DNA of 21,152 nucleotides from positions 1 through 21,152 of the forward strand of contig JABIUG010000191.1 of assembly GCA_018700655.1 (NCBI GenBank), given 5' to 3'. Below, in pieces: positions 1-7,290 of this stretch. Below the pieces are notes generated by a model. That model was not told where the DNA came from. It saw only the letters and a program-made list of their open reading frames with translations, and searched no databases. The translations under genes were made by a program, and so were the position numbers. This stretch comes from Rhodospirillaceae bacterium. Its GTDB lineage: Bacteria > Pseudomonadota > Alphaproteobacteria > SP197. The number at the start of each line of letters is the position of its first letter. Position 1 is the stretch's first letter.

Positions 1-2788
1 CCATCAGGATGACCGGTTCGCCCGGCCGGAGTTTGGCCATCAGGTCGGAAGATCCACCCATCTCGAGACCGATCACGCTCAACTGGCGGCCTTCGACCGG
101 GATCGATGCGCCGGTCATCGCCAGAGGCTCCATTGCCAGCAGGGTGCCGTCTTCGCCCTTGGGCGCAAAGGTCTCGTAGTTCTGCAGCCGGTAGAACTGG
201 CCGGGCAGGAACATCGAAGCTGCTTCGGGGGCCTCGACCACGACTTCGACAATCGTTGGTGTAAGCCGTTCGACGCCGACAACACGGGCGACCAGCCTTT
301 CGTCGAGCGCTTTGACAAAGCTCTGGTCGTCGCGGTCCTGGGCGGGACCAAGCCGTCCGAGCATTTCAGTGATCACGGGATAGGTGCGCTTGGCGCCGCC
401 CATGGCCTTCACGACGTTGCCGGCGAAACTGGGGTGCAGATCACCGTGGAAACTCACCGCACGTCTGTCCTCGCCAAGATACATCAGGACGTGGGTCTCG
501 GCGGGTTTGGCCATGCGTTCGGGGGTCACTGCATGGCCGTCGAGATCAAAGGCCTGGAAGAACCTGCCGTCGAGGCCCAGGTGCTCGAGGTCTTCGCGCG
601 CCAGCACCGTATTGGGCTGGGTCCCGGCGGCAACCAGCACGGCGCGGGCATCGAGCACATGTTCGGCGCCGTCGCCGTCGGTCAAACGGATCGCGCGGGC
701 ATGGCCGGCTTCGTCGGTCTCGATTGCGGCGGGCGACAGGCCGGGCGCGATACGAATACCTTCCTCCATCGCCAGCGCGACTTCTTCATGGTTAAGGCGG
801 TAGCTCGGCGCGTCCGTGAGGTCGCGCCGGTAGGCCATGGTGACCCCTCCCCAGCTGTCGAGCAGGGAAAGAATGTCGGGGTCACGCTCTTCGTTCCGCG
901 CTGCGGTACGTTCGTTCCGGATCGCGTGGCCATGAGCCAGGAACGTCTCGCCGACTTCGGTTTCCTCTGCATTCCAACCGGCCCGTATGGCTTCCTCGCC
1001 GCGTTCGGCGGCCAGGGTTTCGAAGCGCGTCAGGAACTTCTCGACCTGCACCGGGTAATAGGCCAGCGCTTCAGTCGCGGTATCGATCGCCGTCAGGCCA
1101 CCACCGATCACCACGGCAGGCAGGCGAAGCTGCAGGCAGGCGATCGAGGCTTCGCGGGCCGCACCGGTCAACTGCAGGGCCATGAGGAAGTCCGAGGCCA
1201 TGCGCACACCGCGTGCAAGTGCGTTGGGCATATCGATATAGGTCGGTCGCCCGGCCCCCGCGCAATGGGCGATGTGGTCAAAGCCGTGGCCAAAGGCACT
1301 GTCGATCGTAAGCGTACCGCCAAAGCGTACGCCGCCGATCATGCGGAAGCTGTTGCGCCGTTCCAGCTGCAACCGGATCAGCTTCAGGTAATTTTTGTTC
1401 CAGCGCACGGTGATGCCGTATTCGGCAACGCCGCCGAAGCCGGCCATGACACGGTCATCCAGGCCTTCATAGAGTTCCTCGACGTCTCGGATCGGGCGCA
1501 TGGCGTGGTGTGTGCCAAAGACATCGATGCCCGAGATTTCAGGCTCGAGCGGCTCGATCTTGAGGCCATCGACCGCGACCACAGTGTGACCGTCGTTCAT
1601 CAGGTGGTGGGAGAGATTGAACCCGGCGGGGCCCAGCCCGACGACCAGCACACGCCGTCCACTGGGCGGACGCGGCAGCGGACGGGCGAGGTCAAGCGGG
1701 TTCCAGCGCGACAGCAGGCTGTAGATCTCGAAGCCCCAGGGCAGGGAGAGAACATCTTTCAGCGTACGGGTTTCGATCTGGGGAATGTCGACCGGCTCCT
1801 GGCGCTGATAGATGCAGGCCTTCATGCAGTCGTTGCAGATCCGGTGGCCGGTCGCGGCACAGAGCGGGTTGTCGACCATGGCGACCGCGAGCGCACCAAG
1901 GCCGTGGCCCTGGGCCTTGAGCAGGTTCATCTCGCTGACTTTTTCATCCAGCGGGCAACCCGCCAGCGCGACCCCGGAAGGCGATGTCTTGAACGCGCTG
2001 CCGTCCTTTTCCTTCAGACCCTTGGAACAGCTGTCCTTGCCCTGGTTGTGGCAGAAGATGCAGTAGTTCGCCTGGTCGAGCGCGCCGATCAGGTCCATGC
2101 CCTGATCGGTCAGGGCAAAACCCTCACGCAGGCGCAGGTGGTCATCATGGGCGCGCAGCATGGTGACGCCCTCGATCTCGATGGTTTCGACCGCGACCAG
2201 ATTGGCCGGGTCGATCTTGCCCGGCAGGTGAAACAGCGGGCTCTTGCGGTAACGCGCCTGGCCCTCTGCCGAAAGCGTCGCCCAGGCGGCAAACCGTGCC
2301 GCCGCGGCCAGCCGATCTGCGTTGGCCTCCTCATCTTCCAGCCAGGTCATGACGGCGCGCGCGAACGTGAGTTCGTTCAGGGTCTCGCCGATCTCGCCTT
2401 CAAGTGTGCGACGCAGGGCGGCACCGTCGGCAGCGGCGAGCTCATCGGGCTTGAATGCCTTGGCAGCGCGGCGGCGCACGAACTGGAGCTTGCAGGTATA
2501 GATCGGGTTGAGGCGGTCGCGCTCGGTGCGTTGCCCGGCCAGGATCTCACCAATACCGAAGAGCTCGGCGACAAAGGTCTCCAGGGCAGGGCTCAGGTCG
2601 ACCAGAAGCTCGGAGAGCTCTTTCTCTTCGAGTGCCGAGGGACCGGCTCGTCCGGCCATCAACCGATTATGGAGCTCGGTGTCGGTCTCTTTCAGGCCGT
2701 CGACAAAAGCGCGGTCGAGCCGGATCAGGCCATCGCGGTCATAGAGGTCTTCAAAAACCAGGCCGTGGGCCAAAGAAAGTTCACTCAT
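1..2788 (-). CDS. Large Fe-S/FAD pyridine-nucleotide oxidoreductase, GltD-like with C-terminal FNR/PyrK-like module (3' end outside window)
   Basis: The reading frame starts at ATG 2788 (MSELSLAHGLVFEDLYDRDG) and stays open for 929 codons to the left edge, so the C-terminus is missing. A roughly 230-residue helical N-terminal region that I do not recognise is followed by a cysteine-rich stretch (Cys 243, 246, 254, 278, 310, 318, 321, 325; motifs NYCIFCHNQGKDSC and RICNDCMKAC). This resembles the Fe-S region of GltD/DsrL-type flavoproteins. An FAD Rossmann motif (VLVVGLGPAGFN, about 380-391) and a second dinucleotide motif (VVIGGGLTAIDTATEAL) come next, then an FNR/PyrK-like beta domain near the end (SMFLPGQFYRLQNYE). 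It probably moves electrons from NAD(P)H to a partner. Lying 128 bp downstream of the APS reductase gene, it could serve sulfite or APS reduction; that is inference. The gap holds a small hairpin (2879-2893) without a T-run. A long open frame on the opposite strand is a codon-bias shadow. Confidence 0.85.
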   Translation of the reverse strand, partial: MSELSLAHGLVFEDLYDRDGLIRLDRAFVDGLKETDTELHNRLMAGRAGPSALEEKELSELLVDLSPALETFVAELFGIGEILAGQRTERDRLNPIYTCKLQFVRRRAAKAFKPDELAAADGAALRRTLEGEIGETLNELTFARAVMTWLEDEEANADRLAAAARFAAWATLSAEGQARYRKSPLFHLPGKIDPANLVAVETIEIEGVTMLRAHDDHLRLREGFALTDQGMDLIGALDQANYCIFCHNQGKDSCSKGLKEKDGSAFKTSPSGVALAGCPLDEKVSEMNLLKAQGHGLGALAVAMVDNPLCAATGHRICNDCMKACIYQRQEPVDIPQIETRTLKDVLSLPWGFEIYSLLSRWNPLDLARPLPRPPSGRRVLVVGLGPAGFNLSHHLMNDGHTVVAVDGLKIEPLEPEISGIDVFGTHHAMRPIRDVEELYEGLDDRVMAGFGGVAEYGITVRWNKNYLKLIRLQLERRNSFRMIGGVRFGGTLTIDSAFGHGFDHIAHCAGAGRPTYIDMPNALARGVRMASDFLMALQLTGAAREASIACLQLRLPAVVIGGGLTAIDTATEALAYYPVQVEKFLTRFETLAAERGEEAIRAGWNAEETEVGETFLAHGHAIRNERTAARNEERDPDILSLLDSWGGVTMAYRRDLTDAPSYRLNHEEVALAMEEGIRIAPGLSPAAIETDEAGHARAIRLTDGDGAEHVLDARAVLVAAGTQPNTVLAREDLEHLGLDGRFFQAFDLDGHAVTPERMAKPAETHVLMYLGEDRRAVSFHGDLHPSFAGNVVKAMGGAKRTYPVITEMLGRLGPAQDRDDQSFVKALDERLVARVVGVERLTPTIVEVVVEAPEAASMFLPGQFYRLQNYETFAPKGEDGTLLAMEPLAMTGASIPVEGRQLSVIGLEMGGSSDLMAKLRPGEPVILM

Positions 2789-2916
2789 GGATACCTGAAA
2801 GGTCTAGGGACACGGAATGCTGTTGGCGCGCGAAAGGATGCGGGAGGTGGTTTTAAGACGTCATCGCCTCCGATGGAACCATCTCAGAGATGGGAACATT
2901 GCGCTTCGATCTCCAG

Positions 2917-3693
2917 TCATATCGTCGCGCCTTGGTCGCCGGACCCGGCATGCCCCAAGGGCGCTTCGGGTGCGATCGTGTGAATCCCGCATTCGCTCTT
3001 GTCCTGACCGGACCAGCGGCGATCGCGTTCATCGCCCAATGGGGTGACCGGCTGGGTGCAGGGCTGGCAACCGACCGAGAGGTAGCCGTGCTCCAGCAGG
3101 GGATGTTTTGGGAGCTTGCGTTGGGCTATCAGGCCAAAGATGTCTTGCTTGGTCCAGTGCGCCAGCGGGTTGATCTTGACCCAGCCATCCGAGGCTTCGA
3201 TCGGCTGAAGCGCGGCCCGGCCGTCACCCTGGTAACGTTTTCTTCCCGTGATCCAGGCGCCATAGGGCGTGACCGCCTGAACCAGGGGCACGACCTTGCG
3301 CAGATAACAGCAGGCGTCTGGTTGACGTTTCCAGAGATCGCCTGATGCATCGATTGCTGCGATGTCGAGAATATCGGGGCCCGCCGTGCGCACGTGAGTA
3401 AGGCCCAGGTGTTCGACCACGGTCCGGCGGTAAGCCAGGGCTTCGGGGAAGAGCTTGCCGGTATCGAGGAAGATGACGGGCACGGCAGGGTCGATCTCGG
3501 CAGCCAGCGCCAAGAGCGCGACCGCCTCGGTGCCGAACGAGGACGCAATCGCGATATCTCCGACAAAAGCCTCCTTGATCGCGACCTCCAGAAGATCGGC
3601 GCCTTCGAGATGGCTGGCACCTGCCGCAAACTCCGCCGCCCGCGCTCGCGCCCGGACGCTGCGGCGATGGCGCCAGTGGTTCAGGTCAGCCAT
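2917..3693 (-). CDS. cysH: Assimilatory adenylylsulfate (APS) reductase, CysH family
   Basis: This 258-residue protein of normal family length reduces activated sulfate to sulfite in the cytoplasm. The N-terminal ATP-sulfurylase-like fold shows the nucleotide-binding motif IASSFGTEAV (about 49-58) and VIFLDTGKLFPE (about 73-84). The double cysteine at 128-129 (DACCYLRK) and the CxxC pair at 209/212 (VGCQPCT) together are the [4Fe-4S] ligands that distinguish APS reductases from PAPS reductases, which lack them. The C-terminal KSECGIH supplies the catalytic cysteine (235). The start ATG at 3693 lies inside the end of the upstream siroheme-synthase gene (13-bp overlap), which points to translational coupling. 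No sulfite reductase gene is visible; it may lie to the left of the window or elsewhere. The APS versus PAPS call rests on the cysteine pattern and is strong. Confidence 0.95.
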   Translation of the reverse strand: MADLNHWRHRRSVRARARAAEFAAGASHLEGADLLEVAIKEAFVGDIAIASSFGTEAVALLALAAEIDPAVPVIFLDTGKLFPEALAYRRTVVEHLGLTHVRTAGPDILDIAAIDASGDLWKRQPDACCYLRKVVPLVQAVTPYGAWITGRKRYQGDGRAALQPIEASDGWVKINPLAHWTKQDIFGLIAQRKLPKHPLLEHGYLSVGCQPCTQPVTPLGDERDRRWSGQDKSECGIHTIAPEAPLGHAGSGDQGATI

Positions 3694-4241
3694 CGGCGTT
3701 GCTCCACGAACCGGTTGAGCCGCTGTTTGACCGAGGCCATGTCGGCGCCACCGTCACGCCATCCCGCCCTCGCCCGGGCGACCTCGTCGATCCGCCCTTC
3801 CCATTCCGGGCCAAACAGCCGCTCGAGATGACGCCGCAACATGCCGGCCAGCCCCGGCGCGCGCCCATTGGTCGAGATCGCCAGGGTCAGGTCGCCGCGC
3901 CGCAGTACGGCAGGCAGATGGATGTCGCAAAGTTCGGCCCGGTCCTCGATGTTGACCAGAACACGCAGGGCCCGGCAGCGTTCGGCAAGCTCACGTTCTT
4001 CTGCTTCATCGAGCCCGGCCGAAATCACGAGATGGGCCGATGCCAGTTCCGCGTTGCTCGGCAGATGCAGGACGAGATCGTTACCGGCGGCACTGAACAG
4101 GGTATCGCCGGGATGGTCGGAGAAGACCGTCAGGTCACGCGCACCGGCGGCCTGCAGTGTCTTCACCTTGCGTGCTGCGGCGGGGCCGCGGCCGACGATG
4201 ACAAAGGAAAGTCTGTTCGTGTCGAGTTGAAGCGGGAGCAT
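3681..4241 (-). CDS. Precorrin-2 dehydrogenase / sirohydrochlorin ferrochelatase (CysG N-terminal type)
   Basis: This 186-residue protein oxidises precorrin-2 with NAD and inserts iron to make siroheme, the cofactor of sulfite and nitrite reductases. It begins with a Rossmann motif (VIVGRGPAAARK, about 14-25) in the usual CysG/Met8p position, followed by the conserved NIED (97-100) carrying the family's catalytic aspartate, and the AISTNGRAPGLA stretch (121-132). The uroporphyrinogen methyltransferase domain of full-length CysG is absent, so a separate methyltransferase must exist elsewhere. I chose ATG 4241 because the Rossmann strand then starts at the usual distance. An ATG at 4319 would add 26 unconserved residues. 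The start follows the stop of the upstream small frame by one base (TGA-G-ATG) and has a GGGAAG-like ribosome site, which suggests coupled translation. Its stop overlaps the cysH start. Confidence 0.9.
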   Translation of the reverse strand: MLPLQLDTNRLSFVIVGRGPAAARKVKTLQAAGARDLTVFSDHPGDTLFSAAGNDLVLHLPSNAELASAHLVISAGLDEAEERELAERCRALRVLVNIEDRAELCDIHLPAVLRRGDLTLAISTNGRAPGLAGMLRRHLERLFGPEWEGRIDEVARARAGWRDGGADMASVKQRLNRFVEQRRWLT

Positions 4242-4242
4242 C

Positions 4243-4356
4243 TCAGAGCTTCCCTGCGACACATTGCGCGAAGGCGAGGTGGCGCAGCCGACGTCGCGCG
4301 CGGGCACCGGCATGAGCAAAATCGGGGGCGTCGGGGCAGGAAAGGAATGTCAGCAT
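4243..4356 (-). CDS. Small ORF (37 aa) between the SAM-II riboswitch and the siroheme gene; possible leader peptide
   Basis: The frame runs MLTFLSCPDAPDFAHAGARA, then an arginine-rich middle (RARRRLRHL), and ends AQCVAGKL. It is preceded by a strong Shine-Dalgarno sequence (GAGGAG, about 8 bases before ATG 4356), and its TGA is separated by one base from the ATG of the siroheme-synthase gene. I recognise no domain or signal peptide. It has two cysteines and no cluster of sulfur amino acids, so a classical ribosome-stalling cysteine attenuator is not obvious. A role as a translational-coupling leader is the simplest reading. It could also be non-functional, with the ribosome site used only to open the mRNA. 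Evidence is the ribosome site, the position and the tight junction only. Confidence 0.45.
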   Translation of the reverse strand: MLTFLSCPDAPDFAHAGARARRRLRHLAFAQCVAGKL

Positions 4357-4427
4357 GGCCGTGCTCCTCGTGTTGGGAGCGCCTGTTGGGCCTTGCCTGC
4401 GGGGGTGTTGGCCGGATCGGGAGACAC

Positions 4428-4460
4428 AAAAAAGCCGCCCCATCTTGTGAGATGGGCAGC
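4428..4460 (-). terminator. Intrinsic terminator (attenuator) directly downstream of the SAM-II aptamer
   Basis: On the minus strand the transcript can form a stem of 11 pairs (arms 4450-4460 and 4434-4445, one G-U pair and one bulged base) closed by the loop CACA and followed by six U (4433-4428). An alternative hairpin (arms 4463-4469 and 4451-4457; GGUGGGC with GCCCAUC) uses the same 5' arm and would prevent the terminator. This is the usual logic of a transcription-attenuating riboswitch. Confidence 0.85.
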
Positions 4461-4461
4461 T

Positions 4462-4524
4462 CGCCCACCGCTTTAGCCGTATTTTTAGAGCGCCCGCAAG
4501 CTGAGGATCAAATCGGCGCTTTCA
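4462..4524 (-). promoter_or_regulatory. SAM-II (metA / SAM_alpha) riboswitch
   Basis: Read on the minus strand, the segment matches the SAM-II layout in order. The first stem P1 has a 5' arm AGCGCC (4520-4515) and a perfectly complementary 3' arm GGCGCU (4494-4489). The loop begins with the conserved GAUUUG (4514-4509) and ends with GCUUGC (4501-4496). After P1 come an A-rich linker (CUAAAAAUACG) and the conserved GCUAAAG (4477-4471). A possible pseudoknot-like pairing is CAGCUUGC (4503-4496) with GCGAGCUG (4464-4457). SAM-II elements bind S-adenosylmethionine and usually precede methionine-biosynthesis genes in Alphaproteobacteria. This one precedes siroheme synthase and APS reductase, so it likely lowers sulfate assimilation when SAM is abundant. 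The match is from memory of the consensus and was not scored with a covariance model. Confidence 0.85.
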
Positions 4525-4527
4525 GAT

Positions 4528-4570
4528 GTGAAGATGATCGTTGGGCGACTTCACCGCAAACGAGAATAAT
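4528..4570. promoter_or_regulatory. Divergent promoter/operator candidate between the sulfur operon and the DUF1989-GcvT gene
   Basis: An inverted repeat GTGAAG-N15-CTTCAC (4528-4533 and 4549-4554) sits just upstream of the riboswitch. On the plus strand TTGGGC (4541-4546) and AATAAT (4565-4570), 18 bases apart, are a weak sigma-70-like pair for the DUF1989-GcvT gene. The minus-strand riboswitch transcript must also begin in roughly 4525-4620. The individual elements are weak; only the need for two promoters here is firm. Confidence 0.25.
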
Positions 4571-4658
4571 TCGGGGTGGATTAGAAAATCTTATGGAGAC
4601 CAGCCGGTGCCAGGGCGTCTTGTCGCGTCTGGCGCCGGTCGGTAAGGTGATCGCACCA

Positions 4659-7040
4659 ATGGAGACCACCATGGCAGCAGTTGATCTCATGTCCGGACGC
4701 CCGCCTGAGCGGGTGCGGCCACGGGTCTTGATCCCGGGAATCCGGCGGCTTGATCCCGGAGTCGAGCGTTACCCGATCGAAGGGTTGGGCTCCGTCGTCG
4801 TGCGTGTCTTTGCTGGTGACCGTCTTCGCATCGTCAACCGCGAAGGCGGCCAGGTTTGCGAAATCGTCGCAATGACCGCCGAGGGTCAGGACCAGCCCGG
4901 CATTCTGGGGTCTCCGGGCGACGGCGCAGCGACCGATCTGCGCGCCATGCTGGCCCAGGGAGGCCCCGCTGCCGAACTGTTGTTTGATGCACTCAAGGCC
5001 AAGGGCTTGCCGGCGAGCTTTTCCAGCTGCATTCGTTGCTTTGGCTCCGATACACCGGCGTTCGAGGCGGCAACATTTGATGTCGAGGCCGATGGCGTCA
5101 TTGTCGTAGCCGCTCCGGCGCAGGATATGGTGGTCGAAAGCCATGGCACCGCAAGCGGGTTGGAATTGTTCATCACGCGCGCCGATCCCAAGGTCGCGGC
5201 CGAACGCAACATCCCCGACCCCCTGGCCGAGCCGCGTTACGAACACCGGGTCAAGGCCGGCGAGGCACATGCCTATGAGGTGCGCAAGGGCGAATACATC
5301 CAGATCATGGATGTCGAGGGGCGTGAGTGTTCCGACTTCCAGGCGATCTCGCTGGCCAAGCTGGAGCGCGGCATCGAACGTGATATCGACCCCACGGCAA
5401 CCCGGGTGTTGATGGGTGCGGCCTATCCGGCGCCGGGGCTGCATTCCAAGCTGTTCGACAACGATCTCGAGGCTTCGATCGAGATCATCCAAGACACGGT
5501 CGGACGCCATGACAGCTTCAATTTCGCCTGCACCGCCAAGTATTATGACGATGTCGGTTATCCCGGTCACGTCAACTGCACCGACAACTTCAACACCGAG
5601 CTGGCACCCTGGGGCATCAAGCCGCGCGGCGGCTGGCAGGCGATGAACTTTTTCTACAACACACTGCTCGACGACCAGTACCAGATCTATCTCGACGAGC
5701 CCTGGTCGCGACCGGGTGACTATGTGTTGTGCCGGGCCCAGCAGGATGTCGTCGCCATCAACTCGGCCTGCCCCGATGCCATCGATCCCGCCAACGGCTG
5801 GGATCCCACCGATATCCTGGTCCGGGTTTATCCGGCCGATAACATGTTCAGGAAAGCGATCGCGTTCAGAGCCATGCCCGATTCCGATCCCCAGATGACC
5901 AAGGAGACCGGGTTCCATGCCCGCACCTCCGAACTCACCCGCAACTTCACCGAATACAACGGCTACTGGTTGCCGTCGCATTACACCAACCACGGCGCCA
6001 TCGATGAATACTGGGCCTGCCGCGAAGGTGTCATCGCGATGGACCTGACCGCATTGCGCAAGTTCGAGATCACCGGCCCCGACGCCGGCGAGTTGATGCA
6101 GCGCACGTTGACGCGCAACGTCAAGAAGCTGGCCGACGGCCACGTCGTCTATTCGGCGATGTGTTACGAGCACGGCGGCATGATCGATGACGGCACGCTG
6201 TTCCGCATGTCAGAGACCGGTTACCGCTGGATCGGCGGCACCGATTTCGGCGGCGAGTGGCTGCGCCAGAAAGCCCAGGAATGGGGCCTGCGTGCACTGG
6301 TCCGCAATTCGACCGATCAGCTCCACAACATCTCTGTCCAGGGTCCAAAGAGCCGCGAATTGCTGGCCGCTACCGTGTGGACACCACCGGCCCAGCCACG
6401 GGTCGACGAGATCGACTGGTTCCGCTTCACCATTGGGCGCATCGGCGATCACAATGGGGTACCCATCGTCGTCTCGCGCACCGGTTACACCGGTGAGTTG
6501 GGTTATGAAGTCTGGTGTCACCCCAAACACGCCGTCGAAGTCTGGGATGCCGTGTTCGAAGCGGGCGCCCCCCATGGCATCACGCCGCTGGGTCTGGATG
6601 CTCTCGACATGCTTCGGATCGAATCCGGCCTGATCTTTGCTGGCTACGATTTCGACGACCAGACCGATCCGTTTGAAGCGGGCATCGGTTTTTCCGTGGC
6701 GCTCAAGACCAAGGAAGACGACTTCATCGGTCGGGCCGCGCTGGAACGGCGCAAGGCCAATCCGCAGAAGAAGCTGGTCGGGCTCGAACTTGAAGGCAAC
6801 GAGGCCGCCGTCCATGGCGATTGCGTTCGTATCGGCCGCGCCCAGATCGGTGTCATCACCAGCGGCATGAAGTCGCCCATGCTGAACAAGAACATCGCGC
6901 TCTGCCGGATCGACGTCGCCCATGCCGAGGTCGGCACGGAAGTCGAGGTCGGCAAGATGGATGGCCACCAGAAACGCATCCCTGCCGTCGTGACGGCCTT
7001 TCCGGCCTACGATCCAAAGAAGGAACGCCCGCGCTCCTGA
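4659..7040 (+). CDS. DUF1989-DUF1989-GcvT fusion (aminomethyltransferase-family protein with urea-carboxylase-associated domains)
   Basis: This is a 793-residue protein. Residues about 20-185 look like a first, divergent DUF1989 unit (FAGDRLRIVNREGGQVCEIV; SSCIRC). Residues about 190-400 form a full DUF1989 domain (KAGEYIQIMD-like opening, GHVNCTDNF metal-ligand region). Residues about 440-790 are a GcvT/aminomethyltransferase domain with the C-terminal barrel (TGYTGELGYEVW, PLGLDALDMLRIESG, GIGFSVALK). GcvT domains handle tetrahydrofolate-bound methylene groups. DUF1989 proteins accompany urea/guanidine carboxylases, and a pair of them (CgdAB) hydrolyses carboxyguanidine. The fusion suggests deamination or deimination coupled to one-carbon transfer, but its substrate is unknown to me. 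I chose ATG 4659 because AAGGTGA lies 8 bases upstream; ATG 4593 and 4671 are in frame. No stop interrupts the frame even upstream, where it shadows cysG. Confidence 0.88.
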   Translation: METTMAAVDLMSGRPPERVRPRVLIPGIRRLDPGVERYPIEGLGSVVVRVFAGDRLRIVNREGGQVCEIVAMTAEGQDQPGILGSPGDGAATDLRAMLAQGGPAAELLFDALKAKGLPASFSSCIRCFGSDTPAFEAATFDVEADGVIVVAAPAQDMVVESHGTASGLELFITRADPKVAAERNIPDPLAEPRYEHRVKAGEAHAYEVRKGEYIQIMDVEGRECSDFQAISLAKLERGIERDIDPTATRVLMGAAYPAPGLHSKLFDNDLEASIEIIQDTVGRHDSFNFACTAKYYDDVGYPGHVNCTDNFNTELAPWGIKPRGGWQAMNFFYNTLLDDQYQIYLDEPWSRPGDYVLCRAQQDVVAINSACPDAIDPANGWDPTDILVRVYPADNMFRKAIAFRAMPDSDPQMTKETGFHARTSELTRNFTEYNGYWLPSHYTNHGAIDEYWACREGVIAMDLTALRKFEITGPDAGELMQRTLTRNVKKLADGHVVYSAMCYEHGGMIDDGTLFRMSETGYRWIGGTDFGGEWLRQKAQEWGLRALVRNSTDQLHNISVQGPKSRELLAATVWTPPAQPRVDEIDWFRFTIGRIGDHNGVPIVVSRTGYTGELGYEVWCHPKHAVEVWDAVFEAGAPHGITPLGLDALDMLRIESGLIFAGYDFDDQTDPFEAGIGFSVALKTKEDDFIGRAALERRKANPQKKLVGLELEGNEAAVHGDCVRIGRAQIGVITSGMKSPMLNKNIALCRIDVAHAEVGTEVEVGKMDGHQKRIPAVVTAFPAYDPKKERPRS

Positions 7041-7105
7041 TGCTTCGTTCAGGCTTTTGTCTGTTTAGCCTCAAGCGCCGGCGTTCGCTCCGCTCACTTG
7101 GCTTT

Positions 7106-7156
7106 CGCCGCAAACGCGGCGGGCTCGCAATCGCTCGCCGTCGGCCCTAACGGGCC
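7106..7156. repeat. Two short GC-rich hairpins after the GcvT-fusion gene
   Basis: CGCCGC-AAAC-GCGGCG (7106-7121) and GGCCC-TAAC-GGGCC (7143-7156, loop slightly off-centre) are compact inverted repeats in the 250-bp non-coding stretch 7041-7290. Neither is followed by a T-run on either strand, so they are not typical intrinsic terminators, although they may stall or protect transcript ends. Confidence 0.45.
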
Positions 7157-7184
7157 TCCCGCTGTCACCGCCATCCCATGTGAG

Positions 7185-7286
7185 CCCCAGCGAAGGCTGG
7201 GGTCCATATGCCAGAAGCCCGGAAGAAACGCTTAGTCGCGACGTTTCTTTGCCTCTGGCGCGTATGGGCTCCTGCTTTCGCAGGAG
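7185..7286. repeat. Composite REP-like palindromic element
   Basis: There are three nested or adjacent hairpins. The left one is CCCCAGC-GAAG-GCTGGGG (7185-7202). The right one is CTCCTGC-TTTC-GCAGGAG (7269-7286). Between them is a long imperfect palindrome (7204-7267) with arms CCATA/TATGG, CCAGAAGC/GCCTCTGG (7211-7218 and 7251-7258) and AAGAAACG/CGTTTCTT (7223-7230 and 7242-7249). The symmetric layout resembles clustered repetitive extragenic palindromes (BIME-like) of high-GC Alphaproteobacteria. It sits between convergent genes, where it could also end transcription from both sides. Confidence 0.7.
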
Positions 7287-7290
7287 GTGA

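Noticed and set aside
434..2983. 849-codon open frame on the plus strand
   Set aside because: It lies antisense to the Fe-S flavoprotein, whose minus-strand frame has clear cysteine and Rossmann motifs. The plus frame is low-complexity, has no family resemblance, and is explained by GC-rich codon bias.
4243..4356. Classical cysteine/methionine-rich attenuator peptide
   Set aside because: The small frame has only two cysteines, not adjacent, and one methionine. The terminator lies upstream of it rather than downstream, so ribosome-stalling attenuation does not fit.
3699..4658. Upstream extension of the DUF1989-GcvT frame by up to 320 codons
   Set aside because: It runs antisense through the cysG gene and the riboswitch. 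The ribosome site and domain start support ATG 4659.
4581..6173. 530-codon open frame on the minus strand
   Set aside because: It is antisense to the DUF1989-GcvT gene, with no recognisable domain; a codon-bias shadow.
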